A stretch of DNA of 64,000 nt from Chthoniobacteraceae bacterium (GCA_947471505.1 CANIWM010000007.1:1-64000), one strand, 5' to 3'; positions 12,064 through 21,798 are shown, counted from the first letter of the stretch. A program made the numbers and translations. The notes: generated from the letters alone by a model not told the origin.

Positions 12064-13482
12064 TTACGGCTTGCGGCAGATGGCTACGGTGCTGAGGCCG
12101 GTGCCGGGCGCGATTTTATCCCACACTCGGAAGGCGGGCGTGAGGAAGTTGTAGATGCGCAGTTGGAGCGGGGTGAGGCTCTTGCGCTTGCCGAGGGTGT
12201 TGGCGACGAACCATGCGAGCTTGCCCGCTTTGTTGAAGTAGAACTGGTGTTCTACGTTGAACCCAGCCTCGCGCATTTTGCCTTCGAGTTCGCCTTTTTC
12301 GTAGCGGCGGAAGTGGCCGAGTTCTTTGTCGAACTCGCTGTAGAGGCTCATTCCAAAAGGGACGAGGATGGCGAGGCGGCATCCAGAGGGGACGTGCTCG
12401 AAGAGGTTTTTCAGCACGGCGCGGTCGTCTTCGATGTGCTCTAGGACGTTGAGGAATACGACGGAGTCGGGGGCGAACTTCGTGAGGACGGCGTAGTCTT
12501 CGCGCTGGCTCATGTCGAGTTTGGCAAAGGTGAGGTTCCTTTTCATGCCCCACTTTTCCCGCAGGGGATCGAGGTAGTCGTCGCGGTAATCCGTGAGCAT
12601 CACCGTCTCGTGCTGGCGGAAGAAGTTACTGAGGTTGCCGCGCCCGCAGCCGAGTTCGGCGACACGTTTGCCGAGCCACGGCTTCACGCTTTCATACATC
12701 CAGCGGTTGAATTTCGGGGCGCGCTCGATGGCGTCGAGCGTGACTTTTCCGGCGTCGCAATACTTGGAGCTGAAGCGGTATTTGAAGATGAACCACAGGG
12801 CGGCGACGCCGTCCTTCCAGTTGATTTTCTTCCCCTCGTCGTAGCCGCGTCCGTTGTAGTTGATGGGCACTTCAAACATGCGGAAGCGGTTCAGCGCGAC
12901 CTTCGCGGTGATCTCGGGCTCGATGCCGAAGCGGTTTGAAAAGAGCGGGATGGCTTTGAGCGCTTGCGCGGTGAACGCTTTGTAGCACGTCTCCATGTCC
13001 GTCCAATTCGTGTCGTTGAGCATGTTACTGAGGAGCGTGAGCATCTTGTTCACGACCGTGTGCCAGAAGAGCAGCACCTTGCGCTCGGCTCCGGCAAAGC
13101 GACTGCCGAAGACGACATCGGCGCGTCCGTCGAGGATGGGGGCGAGGATTTTCGGATACTCGTTCGGGTCGTATTCGAGGTCGGCGTCTTGGAAGATGGC
13201 GAGGTCGCCGGTCATCTCGGCGATGGCGCGGCGGATGGCGGCACCTTTGCCCATGTTCTCCGGTTGCTGGAAGATGCGGACGATGCCGGGATGCTCGGCG
13301 GCGAGCCCTTGCATGACTTCCCACGTCTCGTCTTTGCTGCCGTCATTGACGATAATGAGTTCGCGTCCGATGCCCGCTGGCAGAGGCGCGGCGAGCACTG
13401 CGGCGACGCAGATGCGCAAGGTTTCCTCCTCGTTGTAGGCGGCCATGAGGATGGAGAGTTTGGTGAACTTCGGAGCGATCAT
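12064..13482 (-). CDS. Bifunctional GT2 glycosyltransferase / SAM-dependent methyltransferase
   Basis: 472 residues from the ATG at 13480-13482, which overlaps the stop of the upstream GT39 gene (ATGA). Residues 1-230: family 2 glycosyltransferase (LSILMAAYNEEETL, IVNDGSKDET, then FQDADLEYDP with the DxD-like metal site). Residues 255-472: class I methyltransferase (VAELGCGRGNLSNFF motif I; VVFLNVLEHIEDD). Such fusions occur in bacterial polysaccharide and lipid-sugar pathways; the GT part resembles dolichol-phosphate mannose synthase-type enzymes. Last gene of the four-gene operon. A further upstream in-frame ATG would place over 180 Arg/Pro-rich residues in the GT39 gene and is rejected. 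Confidence 0.85.
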   Translation of the reverse strand: MIAPKFTKLSILMAAYNEEETLRICVAAVLAAPLPAGIGRELIIVNDGSKDETWEVMQGLAAEHPGIVRIFQQPENMGKGAAIRRAIAEMTGDLAIFQDADLEYDPNEYPKILAPILDGRADVVFGSRFAGAERKVLLFWHTVVNKMLTLLSNMLNDTNWTDMETCYKAFTAQALKAIPLFSNRFGIEPEITAKVALNRFRMFEVPINYNGRGYDEGKKINWKDGVAALWFIFKYRFSSKYCDAGKVTLDAIERAPKFNRWMYESVKPWLGKRVAELGCGRGNLSNFFRQHETVMLTDYRDDYLDPLREKWGMKRNLTFAKLDMSQREDYAVLTKFAPDSVVFLNVLEHIEDDRAVLKNLFEHVPSGCRLAILVPFGMSLYSEFDKELGHFRRYEKGELEGKMREAGFNVEHQFYFNKAGKLAWFVANTLGKRKSLTPLQLRIYNFLTPAFRVWDKIAPGTGLSTVAICRKP

Positions 13483-15164
13483 TTTAAGATGAGATTTTTG
13501 GCGTCTTTCACGCGGTAAAGACGGAGCGGGCGAACCATGGGCTCGCCGTCGCGGTTGATGGGGCTTTCGAGGACTTTCCAGAAATTGGGTGCGTTGGACT
13601 CGATCACGCGCGTGAGTTGCTCGTGGTAGTCTTTGCGCCGCCGGTCGGGGATTGCCGAGTCGAGGATGATGTACTCGATTTTCGCCGAGGTGAGGTGTGC
13701 GAGGAGCTTGGCGTCGTCGAAGCGCGGGAGTGGGTTGTCGCCCTTCCAGCTTTGGCTTTCCTTTGCGACGAGCGATTTGCTGGCGCGCTGGATGGTCATG
13801 CCGGGACGCTGATCGAGCATGGCGACTTCGGAGATGAACATCCCCTCGCCTACCGCGTCGGAGCATACGAGCACACGGGCTTTGGGCGATTGGGCGATGA
13901 GCCAGTCGGCGAGCGGCGCAAACCCTGCGCAGCCTTTTTGCACTCGGGCCATCGCAAACACGGGGAAGGAAAGAAGCACGAGGAGCACAAGCCAGAGCCA
14001 TTCGCGCTGGGGCTGTGCGGCTTCCTCCGCAGCGCGAATCCGAGGAAGGCGCGCGACCCATACCACCCCAGCCACCGCGAAGACGACAAGCGCAGGCGTG
14101 GCAGAGATGATGTGCCGCTCCTCAAACCCGACGGGCAGGATGCACTGAAAAATGAGCACGCCAAATACGAGCGACGCAAGGGCCGCCCATCGCCCCACCC
14201 GAGGCCCGCGACCGAATATCCGCGAGCACATTCCCACGACCGCAAACACGAGCACCGCGTACCCCATCGCAAGCGCAACGTGTCCCCCGTAATACGGCAG
14301 CGCCTCGCGGATGAAGGCCAGCGAGGTGCCGCCGGAGTTATCCGCCCAGCCACCGACTTGCGCCCCTGTTTTTCGGAAATACCACGTCCACGGCCCAGCG
14401 ATGACCGCCACGATTGCGGCGGAAATCCACGTCGCCCTGTTGCGCAGCACAGCCCACTTGCGCGTGAGCAGGAGCGAGAGGAGGACCATCACTGCCAGCG
14501 CGAGGCCGGTGCCTTTTGTAAGAATCGCCGCCGCCGCGAGAAGGCCGAAGCAGACGGCATCGCGCATCCGCGTTTCGTCCAAAAATCGTCCCCAGAAGAT
14601 CGTCGCGCCAAACATCGTCAGCGTGCAAAGCATCTCCGCCATCACCATGCCGTAGTAGGTCCGAATCAATGGCGCACTGAGCCAGAGAATCGCCGCGATA
14701 AAGCCCGCGAACGCTCCGAATTCCACCCGCACGACTCGGTAAAGTAATACGCCCACCCCGCCCGCCAGTGCCGCCATGAGAAGGAGCACCGAGGTCCGAG
14801 AGACGCCAAACGGCAGCGTCCACCCGGTCTGCACTGCGTAAAATCCCGGCGGCCACACGCCCAATGCGACCTTCGGGTAATGCTCGTAGAAACCGCCCGG
14901 TGCCTCTGGGCCAAACGCTTTCAACGGAGCGATAGATTTTTGCGAGACGCACGAAGGCAGCGCCGTCACCGCATCGCGCACAAACAAGCCCGTGACGTAG
15001 TGCGCCGCCTCATCGGGATGCCCGCCAAACTCGCTTTCATACGCACCGCCCGCACGCTGCCAGAGGAACGCAGCATCGAACGCGACAGCAAAAACAATCA
15101 GCAGCCAAATCACGGCTGCTACACGGGGACGGGGTGGTTTGGTTTCGGAAATTGGATGGCTCAT
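13479..15164 (-). CDS. GT39/ArnT-like integral membrane glycosyltransferase
   Basis: 561 residues. After a first membrane segment (VAAVIWLLIVFAVAFDAAFLW) comes GGHPDEAAHYVTG, the conserved acidic loop of polyprenyl-phosphate-sugar-dependent transferases (GT39/PMT_2, ArnT-like). About ten hydrophobic segments follow, then a soluble C-terminal domain of about 150 residues (WLIAQSPKARVLVCSDAVGE). Likely moves a sugar from a lipid carrier onto an exported glycan or lipid. Start and stop both lie in ATGA overlaps with the flanking genes, indicating translational coupling. Confidence 0.8.
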   Translation of the reverse strand: MSHPISETKPPRPRVAAVIWLLIVFAVAFDAAFLWQRAGGAYESEFGGHPDEAAHYVTGLFVRDAVTALPSCVSQKSIAPLKAFGPEAPGGFYEHYPKVALGVWPPGFYAVQTGWTLPFGVSRTSVLLLMAALAGGVGVLLYRVVRVEFGAFAGFIAAILWLSAPLIRTYYGMVMAEMLCTLTMFGATIFWGRFLDETRMRDAVCFGLLAAAAILTKGTGLALAVMVLLSLLLTRKWAVLRNRATWISAAIVAVIAGPWTWYFRKTGAQVGGWADNSGGTSLAFIREALPYYGGHVALAMGYAVLVFAVVGMCSRIFGRGPRVGRWAALASLVFGVLIFQCILPVGFEERHIISATPALVVFAVAGVVWVARLPRIRAAEEAAQPQREWLWLVLLVLLSFPVFAMARVQKGCAGFAPLADWLIAQSPKARVLVCSDAVGEGMFISEVAMLDQRPGMTIQRASKSLVAKESQSWKGDNPLPRFDDAKLLAHLTSAKIEYIILDSAIPDRRRKDYHEQLTRVIESNAPNFWKVLESPINRDGEPMVRPLRLYRVKDAKNLILK

Positions 15165-16201
15165 TCAGGCGCGGGCTCAAAGCGGGCAAAAACCGCCCGG
15201 TGTTGCGAACGAACATCATCCGCCGTGCGGCAGTCAACCGGTTTCCAGCCACGCCCTGCAAACAAATAGTCAATCCGCAGCCAAGGCCCGAGGACGCGCC
15301 CAGCCCGGCTATCCTTCGTCCCAGGGAACGTCATCCCCCAGCCATTGCCCGCAGCAGCGAAGGCGTCCGTCATTTTTTGAGAAAAAAGCCGATACATCCG
15401 CCCATGATCCGGCATATTAAAATCCCCGCCCACCAGATACGGCAGCTTCTCCCGTTCAAGAGCGTCGGCGAGACTTTTCGATAAAGCCATTCGAGCATCA
15501 AGCCACTTTCGGTAGCTGGCGAATCCCTCCGTCGAGGCGTCAGCGATTCCTACAATCTCCAGCCACACGCGAGGCGAAAGGATACGACTCAGCGAAGGGC
15601 GCGGCGTCGGCATGTGGACGCTGTAAACCGCCACTTCACGCCCGTTCACCATCAACTCGAACCGAGCGACCACCGTCCGCCCGCGCCACCGGACGGAATC
15701 CACCAAGTCCCCCCGAAGAATCGTGTGGGGGGTGAGAATCAAAAACTGATCCAACGCCTTGATTCGGTGATTCGGAAAGCGTTTTGCAAAAAGTTCCCGC
15801 CGCCGCGCCGCATCCTGCAACAGTACGATGTCTGGCTCTTCACCGGGAAAATACTCTGCAAACGCCTCTCGGTCGCCCTGTCCGATATTATGGGTAATGA
15901 CAGTGATACCCTTGGGGCTATCGCTCTTTTTCCCATGATGCCGATAAGTCATGAAGCCGAACATCACGACCGCGATACAGGTGACGTGTAGCGCGATATG
16001 CCACCACCTTTTTCTCCACAGCATCGCCGGGGTGAGGATGCAAAACGGCAGCACATAGACAATCGGAGGGGCAAACAAGAGCATCGCAAACGGTAGCCAG
16101 CATTCCGCCCACCATTCCACCACGGCCAGCACCAATAGAAGGCCCACGCAGAAACCTGCGCTCAACCCCTCTAAAGAAAAAAAACGCCTTGCCACACTCA
16201 T
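15161..16201 (-). CDS. Membrane-anchored endonuclease/exonuclease/phosphatase-fold protein
   Basis: 346 residues. Two or three N-terminal membrane segments (GFCVGLLLVLAVVEWW, AMLLFAPPIVYVLPFCIL, IALHVTCIAVVMFGFM), then an EEP-fold domain: VITHNIGQGDREAF, DIVLLQDAA, VYSVHMPT, VGGDFNMPDHG and LRIDYLFAGRGW with the catalytic Asp/His pair (SQHRAVF). Such membrane EEP proteins act on phosphodiesters or phospholipid-linked groups rather than DNA when found in envelope gene clusters. It sits inside the polysaccharide operon with ATGA overlaps on both sides, so an envelope role is more likely than DNA repair. Confidence 0.8.
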   Translation of the reverse strand: MSVARRFFSLEGLSAGFCVGLLLVLAVVEWWAECWLPFAMLLFAPPIVYVLPFCILTPAMLWRKRWWHIALHVTCIAVVMFGFMTYRHHGKKSDSPKGITVITHNIGQGDREAFAEYFPGEEPDIVLLQDAARRRELFAKRFPNHRIKALDQFLILTPHTILRGDLVDSVRWRGRTVVARFELMVNGREVAVYSVHMPTPRPSLSRILSPRVWLEIVGIADASTEGFASYRKWLDARMALSKSLADALEREKLPYLVGGDFNMPDHGRMYRLFSQKMTDAFAAAGNGWGMTFPGTKDSRAGRVLGPWLRIDYLFAGRGWKPVDCRTADDVRSQHRAVFARFEPAPE

Positions 16202-18318
16202 TGCTCCACGCCCACGCCTCTCGCCATATCCTCTGGCGTCGGCGGCTCCATATCGTAGTCCTCCAAAGGGTCGCCGAAGCGCTCCACATGGTCGGGATTT
16301 CCGGCCAGCGCACGAATCCGCGCCACATCCTTCAGCCCAATAGCCGCGAGATCATTCCCCGTCGGGAAATTAACCGCCCTCCGATAATACGCCTCCGCCC
16401 GCAGGAGCTTACGCTGTTGCCACAACACATAGCCATAAATCGCATAGCCGTTCCCAGCATTCGGATCGGCCTCGATACTCTTAGCCACTTGCTCCTCCGC
16501 CTCTGCAAAACGACCTAAAGTCGTAAAAGTCCGCGCCAATTTCAGCGAATATCGGGAATCCTGTGGGAAAAGCGCCTGCCCTCGCTGAAGCGCCCTGAGC
16601 GCACCTTCGTGATACGCCACCCGTCGCGCAGGATTCGGCTCGTAAACTCCCATAAAGTGCTGCGACTCAGCCAAATAATACGGAGCATCAACGTTCTGCG
16701 GGCCGAACTTCATCCCCTTCTCAGCCTCCGCCTGCATTTGTTGGAAAAGATGCTCGCGCTGATAGCTGTATGACCAATCGGATTCCGCCCCATGCGCAGG
16801 CGCAATCACACCCGCAGCGACCGGCGCGAGCCCCCATCCCAGCGATTGCTGAAACGAAGCCAGACTATCCACGAAGAGCTTGTTGCGGAGATGCACCCGC
16901 GCCCATTCCGTATGGTATTCCCCCTTGAATGCAGTCCCCGCTTTGAACGCCAAAAACCCCGCCACTACAGGCAAGAGAAAGCACATTGCTCGGATGAAAA
17001 GCGGCGTTTTCTCCACTGTAATCAACTGCGGATCGGTCGTAGGACATGCCAAAAACCCAAAGACTGCAGCGAAAAACAAGGTGTTCGCCGGAAGGTGAAA
17101 GTTAAAATCCACCACCGAATGCGCAAGCAACGCCGCAACTGTAGCCAGCGCACCTGCAATCACGGCAAGTTCGTTGGAAAACGAGCGCCCCGAAGCGCGG
17201 AGCCTGTTCCTCAAAATACTCATCGCACCTGTCGCGCCCACATACACATGTGTAACGATGAACAGTCCCATAAGCACGCATCCCACAATCCCGTATTCCG
17301 CGAGTAATTCGAGGTAATCACAATGCGCGTGAATAGGGTCTCGCTGAACATTCGGCGTCCGAAACTGCCGTCCGTAATAGAGATACGTCCCAGCACCCGT
17401 TCCAATAACAGGACTTACTTTCCATTGCTGGACAGCAGCCTGCCACATATCGAATCTGATACTTCCAGCATCGTAGCTGATGTCGTTCATCCGGTTCCCG
17501 ATTGTCGCATTTCGAGTCATTCCGAACGCTGCACCACCGATCACCAGCCCCCCAAGAATCACCGCCCCAATCATCGTCACCCCAAGTCGGCTGCTTCGGA
17601 GCTTTTTCAAAAACCACAGCGACATGAACACCAAAACAGTAAGCCCAAACCCCGTGCTCAGATACCCGCCCCGACTGCCCGTTAGTGCGATCCCCACCAA
17701 GCAAAAAACCACGACATACCCGAGAATCACCCTTCCGATTGCGGAAAACCTCCCCCAGCAGCAATAAGCCACAGCAAATGCAGCAAGCGACTCCAAATAG
17801 CCCGCCATGTGATTGGGGCAGACATAAAACCCACTCGCCCGCCAGCCGCTCGCATTTCGGAAGATCTGCGGGATGGGAGACGTATCCGGCAAGTGGGACA
17901 AAAACATGAAATCGTTCTCGTATCGGAACTGAAGAATACCCGCGACCACATGTAGAAACCCAAACAAGAAACACCCCGAAAGCAGCCAAAGGCGAGCCTT
18001 CGGCGTCTCAATATAAAGCGCGGCAAGCAAGTAAACGCAGAACGCTGCGAGAATCATCAACGTATCCGTCAGCGACAGCCCCGGAATGGGAGAGTGAACG
18101 GCCCGCCAGAAGATGTAACCGGCCAGCAAAACTGCCGAGAGTACGGCCCATTGTTTCGCCCCGAGCTTCGTCTTTCGGAACGCAAGCGGCAATACCACGA
18201 TACCTGCCACTGCAATGAACATGTATGCCGGGATTGCAAATACGACTTTCGCGCCACCGATTAAGGCTTGAGCCAGAAAAAGTCCGATTAAGAGTATCGC
18301 GATTAGAATAGTTTGCAC
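16198..18318 (-). CDS. O-antigen ligase-family (Wzy/WaaL) membrane protein with C-terminal TPRs
   Basis: 706 residues if started at the GTG at 18316-18318 (VQTILIAILLIGLFLAQ). An ATG at 18414 is open in frame, but its first codons would lie inside the perfect terminator hairpin at 18379-18410, so it is unlikely. About 12 membrane segments. The central O-antigen ligase/polymerase loop includes GTGAGTYLYYGRQFRTPNVQ and the Arg/His-rich RDPIHAHCDYLELLAEYG. C-terminal TPRs start near RAYHEGALRALQRGQALFPQDSRY. First gene of a four-gene operon, and the probable polymerase or ligase of an exported glycan. Confidence 0.8.
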   Translation of the reverse strand: MQTILIAILLIGLFLAQALIGGAKVVFAIPAYMFIAVAGIVVLPLAFRKTKLGAKQWAVLSAVLLAGYIFWRAVHSPIPGLSLTDTLMILAAFCVYLLAALYIETPKARLWLLSGCFLFGFLHVVAGILQFRYENDFMFLSHLPDTSPIPQIFRNASGWRASGFYVCPNHMAGYLESLAAFAVAYCCWGRFSAIGRVILGYVVVFCLVGIALTGSRGGYLSTGFGLTVLVFMSLWFLKKLRSSRLGVTMIGAVILGGLVIGGAAFGMTRNATIGNRMNDISYDAGSIRFDMWQAAVQQWKVSPVIGTGAGTYLYYGRQFRTPNVQRDPIHAHCDYLELLAEYGIVGCVLMGLFIVTHVYVGATGAMSILRNRLRASGRSFSNELAVIAGALATVAALLAHSVVDFNFHLPANTLFFAAVFGFLACPTTDPQLITVEKTPLFIRAMCFLLPVVAGFLAFKAGTAFKGEYHTEWARVHLRNKLFVDSLASFQQSLGWGLAPVAAGVIAPAHGAESDWSYSYQREHLFQQMQAEAEKGMKFGPQNVDAPYYLAESQHFMGVYEPNPARRVAYHEGALRALQRGQALFPQDSRYSLKLARTFTTLGRFAEAEEQVAKSIEADPNAGNGYAIYGYVLWQQRKLLRAEAYYRRAVNFPTGNDLAAIGLKDVARIRALAGNPDHVERFGDPLEDYDMEPPTPEDMARGVGVEQ

Positions 18319-18378
18319 GCAGGTCGGTTGCCTATATCGAGTTGGCTGGTTTGTCCACTGCACATCTCCCAGTACGCG

Positions 18379-18410
18379 AAACGCCCCTGCGGTAATCCGC
18401 AGGGGCGTTT
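18379..18410 (-). terminator. Perfect 14-bp stem terminator
   Basis: Arms 18379-18392 and 18397-18410 (AAACGCCCCTGCGG and its exact complement) with a TAAT loop. It lies 26 bases past the stop codon of the Ala-rich gene on the minus strand and before the polysaccharide operon. The stem ends in TTT on either strand, so it could work both ways. Confidence 0.85.
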
Positions 18411-18435
18411 GCAATTCTTAATGTCTCAGATCCGC

Positions 18436-21400
18436 TTAGAATCCGGAGATATCCGTGACAGGGCTGTTGTTGCTGTTAAAGTGTGCGTAGTTCACCACAC
18501 CAGCGGCACCTGCACCGAGGTAGTTGGCCGCGGCTTCTACCTTTCCGTTTTCAGCCGCCAGTTGGATGGCTGCGATCTTTGCGGCATCTGTAACCGGTAT
18601 CAGCTTTGCACCCGTTTGGATTGCGTTTACAATACTAGCGATTGCAGCAATAGAAGCATCACCTGTAATCCGATAGAATGCTTGAACTGCCGCTTGAGCA
18701 ATAACAGTCATCTGCGAGCCGACTGCTTTTCCAACTGCGGCACCGGCACCTTTAAGCACTGATACCAGAGCAGAGCTTGGGAGCGAGTCAGTAGGACTAG
18801 TTAAGATCGAAGTCGCTCCGGTTACCGCGGCTGCGGAGCCGTACTCGTATTGATCGGCACCTGCCGGGCCATCTGCCGGCGCAGCCCCCGTGGCAAGATT
18901 AACACCGCGGAAGGTTCCCCTTATCGGGTAAGCCGGCACAGGCGGTATAGCCGGTGTGGTTTTGGTTGCTGGCTTTCCTGCGATTGCTTTGGTTGCCAGC
19001 TCGCCTTTGTTGCCAAAGGTCATCGCTGCTTTGACCAAAGCGGTCATACCTGCTTCATAGAGCTTTTCTTGGACCACCGAATGCTGGTTTTGATCCTTCA
19101 TACCGAGAACGAATGCAGCAGCAATTGCGGAGGTTGCCGCTGGATTGTCGGTCAAGTTGTAGTTCATATCAGCACCTTCGAAGATGGCGAGCGGGACTTG
19201 CGCGATCTCAAGCACAGATGAGCGGGAAGCGGCTGCACGCGCTACGTAGTGCGCGTATTGAGGTGCTGCCGCTGCGGCAGCACCTGCGACGATATTAACC
19301 AGCTTCGGGTTCTTAATCGACTCATGGTCCACGATATCAAACAGCTCGTCTGGCGTCTCAAGAACCTTGGTCGCGACATCAAAAGTGAGTTGGGTCTCGC
19401 TTTTGAGTGCCTTATTCAAGGACTTGGCATGAGCCAAGAGCTGCGCTTTTTGAGGAGTTGAAAAGACGCCGTCGCCCTTGCGAAGCGCCGACGCGAGAAG
19501 GACGTTCACGTGCAACTTATTAACAGACCCAGCACCAAGCATGATTGCTGCTGCGTTTGATGCGGACTCGTCGCGTAGGCGTTTTTGCGCTTCGGCCAAC
19601 GCCAACAATGGTGAAGTTTTTGCGTACCTGGCCATACTGCCGGCCGCTAAGACTGACGCGAGTTTTTCCGGCGAAGAATCAGCGAGAGCAGTGGTGAATG
19701 TTGCATCGTTATCTACAAGGTTAGCCTGTCTGCCAATTGCAGCCGCAATTACCTCGGCGTAATCACTGTTAGCAGGCAGCGCACCGATGCCCGCATTAAT
19801 GATGGCAATATGCTGGGCCGGAAGCTTATAGAACAAAGAGGCTGCACCGATGATGTCGATAATTCCGGCCTTTGCGTCATCCTCAGCACCAGTGGGCGTT
19901 AGTGCTTCAAGCGCAACAATTGAAGCCTCGATCAATGCTGCAATCGGAGGCTGAGGGGCACTGGGATTGGCCAAAAGTTGAGCTGCAGTTGGAGTTGGAT
20001 TCTTTTTTGCGACTTCGGTAAATACGGCACCAGCAAAGGTAGCCGTTGTGTTTGACAGTGCAGTCGTAAGTGCTGCGACCGAAGTCACTCCAGCATTGAT
20101 TGCCGCAGCAGCATAAGCCCCTGCATCTGCGTTAGTTACGCGACTGGCACCTGCCAGCATTGCGATGCGCCCGTCGTTGGTGACTAGGGGCGCTTTCATT
20201 GCGGCCTCGAGATTCGTTTTCACGTGGGCGGCGTTTGCGGCTGCCGCTCCAATTGTTAAGTACTCAGCGTTCTCCGGGGCAGCAGTTACCAGTGCCACCA
20301 AAGTATTCGCAGGGTTTACTGCAAGATTGGCAACTCCCTGATAAGCGGTAGAAACGGCAGTGATTGTTGCATTTTCACTACCACCAAAGGCGTTCTTGGC
20401 ACTTTCGAAATCACCAGCATTAGTCGCAGTAGGCTTCCCGAGCCCTAGAAGCACACCCGTAAAGGCATGCGCCTGAGACACTGTATCCGATGGCACTGCG
20501 CCAGAAATGGCGCTCGCAACGCCCGACAACGTAACCCCACCAGCCGCAGGAAGTTTCAATGTTATCGCCCCTTGAACAAGACCCTTAATCGCGTCATCCA
20601 AAAGGAAGTTCGAACCCTCGATGGCATTCAAGACAGCAACAGCGATGTCGTTGACCCGAGCCTGAACATTTCCGGTGGAGTTATCGAAGCCTGGGACACC
20701 TACGATAGGTAGGGCAGGTGGTTTCGGGACTGCAGGAGTAGCCCCAGGTTTCACAGATGTGATTGCCGCCTTGGCGATCCCCGTGATGAGCGTCGCCTGT
20801 AACGCTCCGGTCGTGTTGATCGCGAAGGAGTTTGATTTATTGAGGGCAGCAGCAGCAATCTCATCGGCATCTTGCTCTCGCGCTAGCGCTACGCTGCCAC
20901 CAATCCCGACGTCACCCACCGCGAGAATCGCGTTGGTCAATACGTCGAGATCCTTGCCATTGTTCACAGTAAGCGCAGCCTCAACAAGCGCGACAGCGCC
21001 GGCCGGAACGTATGTGCCACCTTGAATATAATCCTTGAGCACGGCCCGAACAATCACGCCCGGCAACGGAAGCGCAAGAGTAGCGCCCGTTGTGTTGGTG
21101 AACACCGGGGTGGTAGTGTTAGGCTTCAGCGGTTTATAAAGGTCGTTTCCTGCGATATAGAGCGCCGCGCGGAGCACGTCCGCCTTATCCGACCCAGAAG
21201 CTGCTACTGCAGCGGCCTGAATGGCAGCAAGAAGCCTGACACTATCTGGCAGAACCGATTCGACGCCAGTCGCATTCGCCGCAGGAAGAACAACCGTAAA
21301 TCCCGGAGGAAGCACAGCATTGATGAGATTGACCCCGTTACCGAGATTCGCACCACCGTCGGCGGCGTTGGTCGGGCTGAGTGGGTCTGGCGAGTAACTC

Positions 21401-21489
21401 GGCACTGCGTAGGCAGCGGTGAGTGAGAGTCCCGCTGCGGCGACTGCTGCAACGAGTGTGGGTAGATGGAGTTTGCGGAGCATTTTCAT
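18436..21489 (-). CDS. Large Ala-rich secreted protein of unknown function
   Basis: 1017 residues with a clear signal peptide (LHLPTLVAAVAAAGLSLTAAYA). The rest is dominated by Ala, Val, Thr, Asn and Gly. It is arranged as many short helices of the type AxxAAAxxxGA, suggesting a helical-repeat (HEAT/ARM-like or solenoid) structure. I find no cysteine, no catalytic motif, no PEP-CTERM tail and no membrane anchor. The C terminus is NNSPVTDISGF. The gene is visibly less GC-rich than its neighbours and ends in its own strong terminator. I do not recognise a family. Its position next to a polysaccharide operon on the same strand fits a structural surface or matrix protein. Start is the ATG at 21489 or the in-frame ATG two codons later. 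Confidence 0.7.
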   Translation of the reverse strand: MKMLRKLHLPTLVAAVAAAGLSLTAAYAVPSYSPDPLSPTNAADGGANLGNGVNLINAVLPPGFTVVLPAANATGVESVLPDSVRLLAAIQAAAVAASGSDKADVLRAALYIAGNDLYKPLKPNTTTPVFTNTTGATLALPLPGVIVRAVLKDYIQGGTYVPAGAVALVEAALTVNNGKDLDVLTNAILAVGDVGIGGSVALAREQDADEIAAAALNKSNSFAINTTGALQATLITGIAKAAITSVKPGATPAVPKPPALPIVGVPGFDNSTGNVQARVNDIAVAVLNAIEGSNFLLDDAIKGLVQGAITLKLPAAGGVTLSGVASAISGAVPSDTVSQAHAFTGVLLGLGKPTATNAGDFESAKNAFGGSENATITAVSTAYQGVANLAVNPANTLVALVTAAPENAEYLTIGAAAANAAHVKTNLEAAMKAPLVTNDGRIAMLAGASRVTNADAGAYAAAAINAGVTSVAALTTALSNTTATFAGAVFTEVAKKNPTPTAAQLLANPSAPQPPIAALIEASIVALEALTPTGAEDDAKAGIIDIIGAASLFYKLPAQHIAIINAGIGALPANSDYAEVIAAAIGRQANLVDNDATFTTALADSSPEKLASVLAAGSMARYAKTSPLLALAEAQKRLRDESASNAAAIMLGAGSVNKLHVNVLLASALRKGDGVFSTPQKAQLLAHAKSLNKALKSETQLTFDVATKVLETPDELFDIVDHESIKNPKLVNIVAGAAAAAAPQYAHYVARAAASRSSVLEIAQVPLAIFEGADMNYNLTDNPAATSAIAAAFVLGMKDQNQHSVVQEKLYEAGMTALVKAAMTFGNKGELATKAIAGKPATKTTPAIPPVPAYPIRGTFRGVNLATGAAPADGPAGADQYEYGSAAAVTGATSILTSPTDSLPSSALVSVLKGAGAAVGKAVGSQMTVIAQAAVQAFYRITGDASIAAIASIVNAIQTGAKLIPVTDAAKIAAIQLAAENGKVEAAANYLGAGAAGVVNYAHFNSNNSPVTDISGF

Positions 21490-21798
21490 GGTTTTATGGA
21501 TGGTTACTGGCGGTGTGTTTTGTGTTATGGGAGCTAGAGTTGATGTTTTAAGGGTTTCGTTTTGGGTTCGTGCTTCGAATTGCGAGTTTTCCCCAAAGTT
21601 TTAAAGTGTCAAATAATTTTTTGCTTTTTTTCTGCGGACAACGCCGAGAAAAGCAGGACGATGGATTTCGGGCAAGAGTTTTTTTGAAGGAATTTGCCGG
21701 GATTTCTGGTGCCAATTAGAAGGCATTTCAACTGAGGAACCGGCACACTGAATCCGGCATTCCCTTTACGCCCAATCATCGCGATCCCTCCAATGCTC
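21490..21798. other. 309-base gap, AT-rich leader of the Ala-rich gene
   Basis: No gene seen. The right part is the 3' flank of the minus-strand DUF1549/DUF1553 gene. The part nearest 21490 is T-rich on the plus strand. A TTGACA hexamer occurs on the minus strand at 21607-21612, but I find no convincing -10 partner at the right distance. No clear hairpin terminator for the upstream gene. Confidence 0.4.

Noticed and set aside
13483-14061. N-terminal extension of the GT2-methyltransferase gene
   Set aside because: Arg/Pro-rich, lies inside the GT39 coding sequence in another frame; the ATGA overlap gives the natural start.
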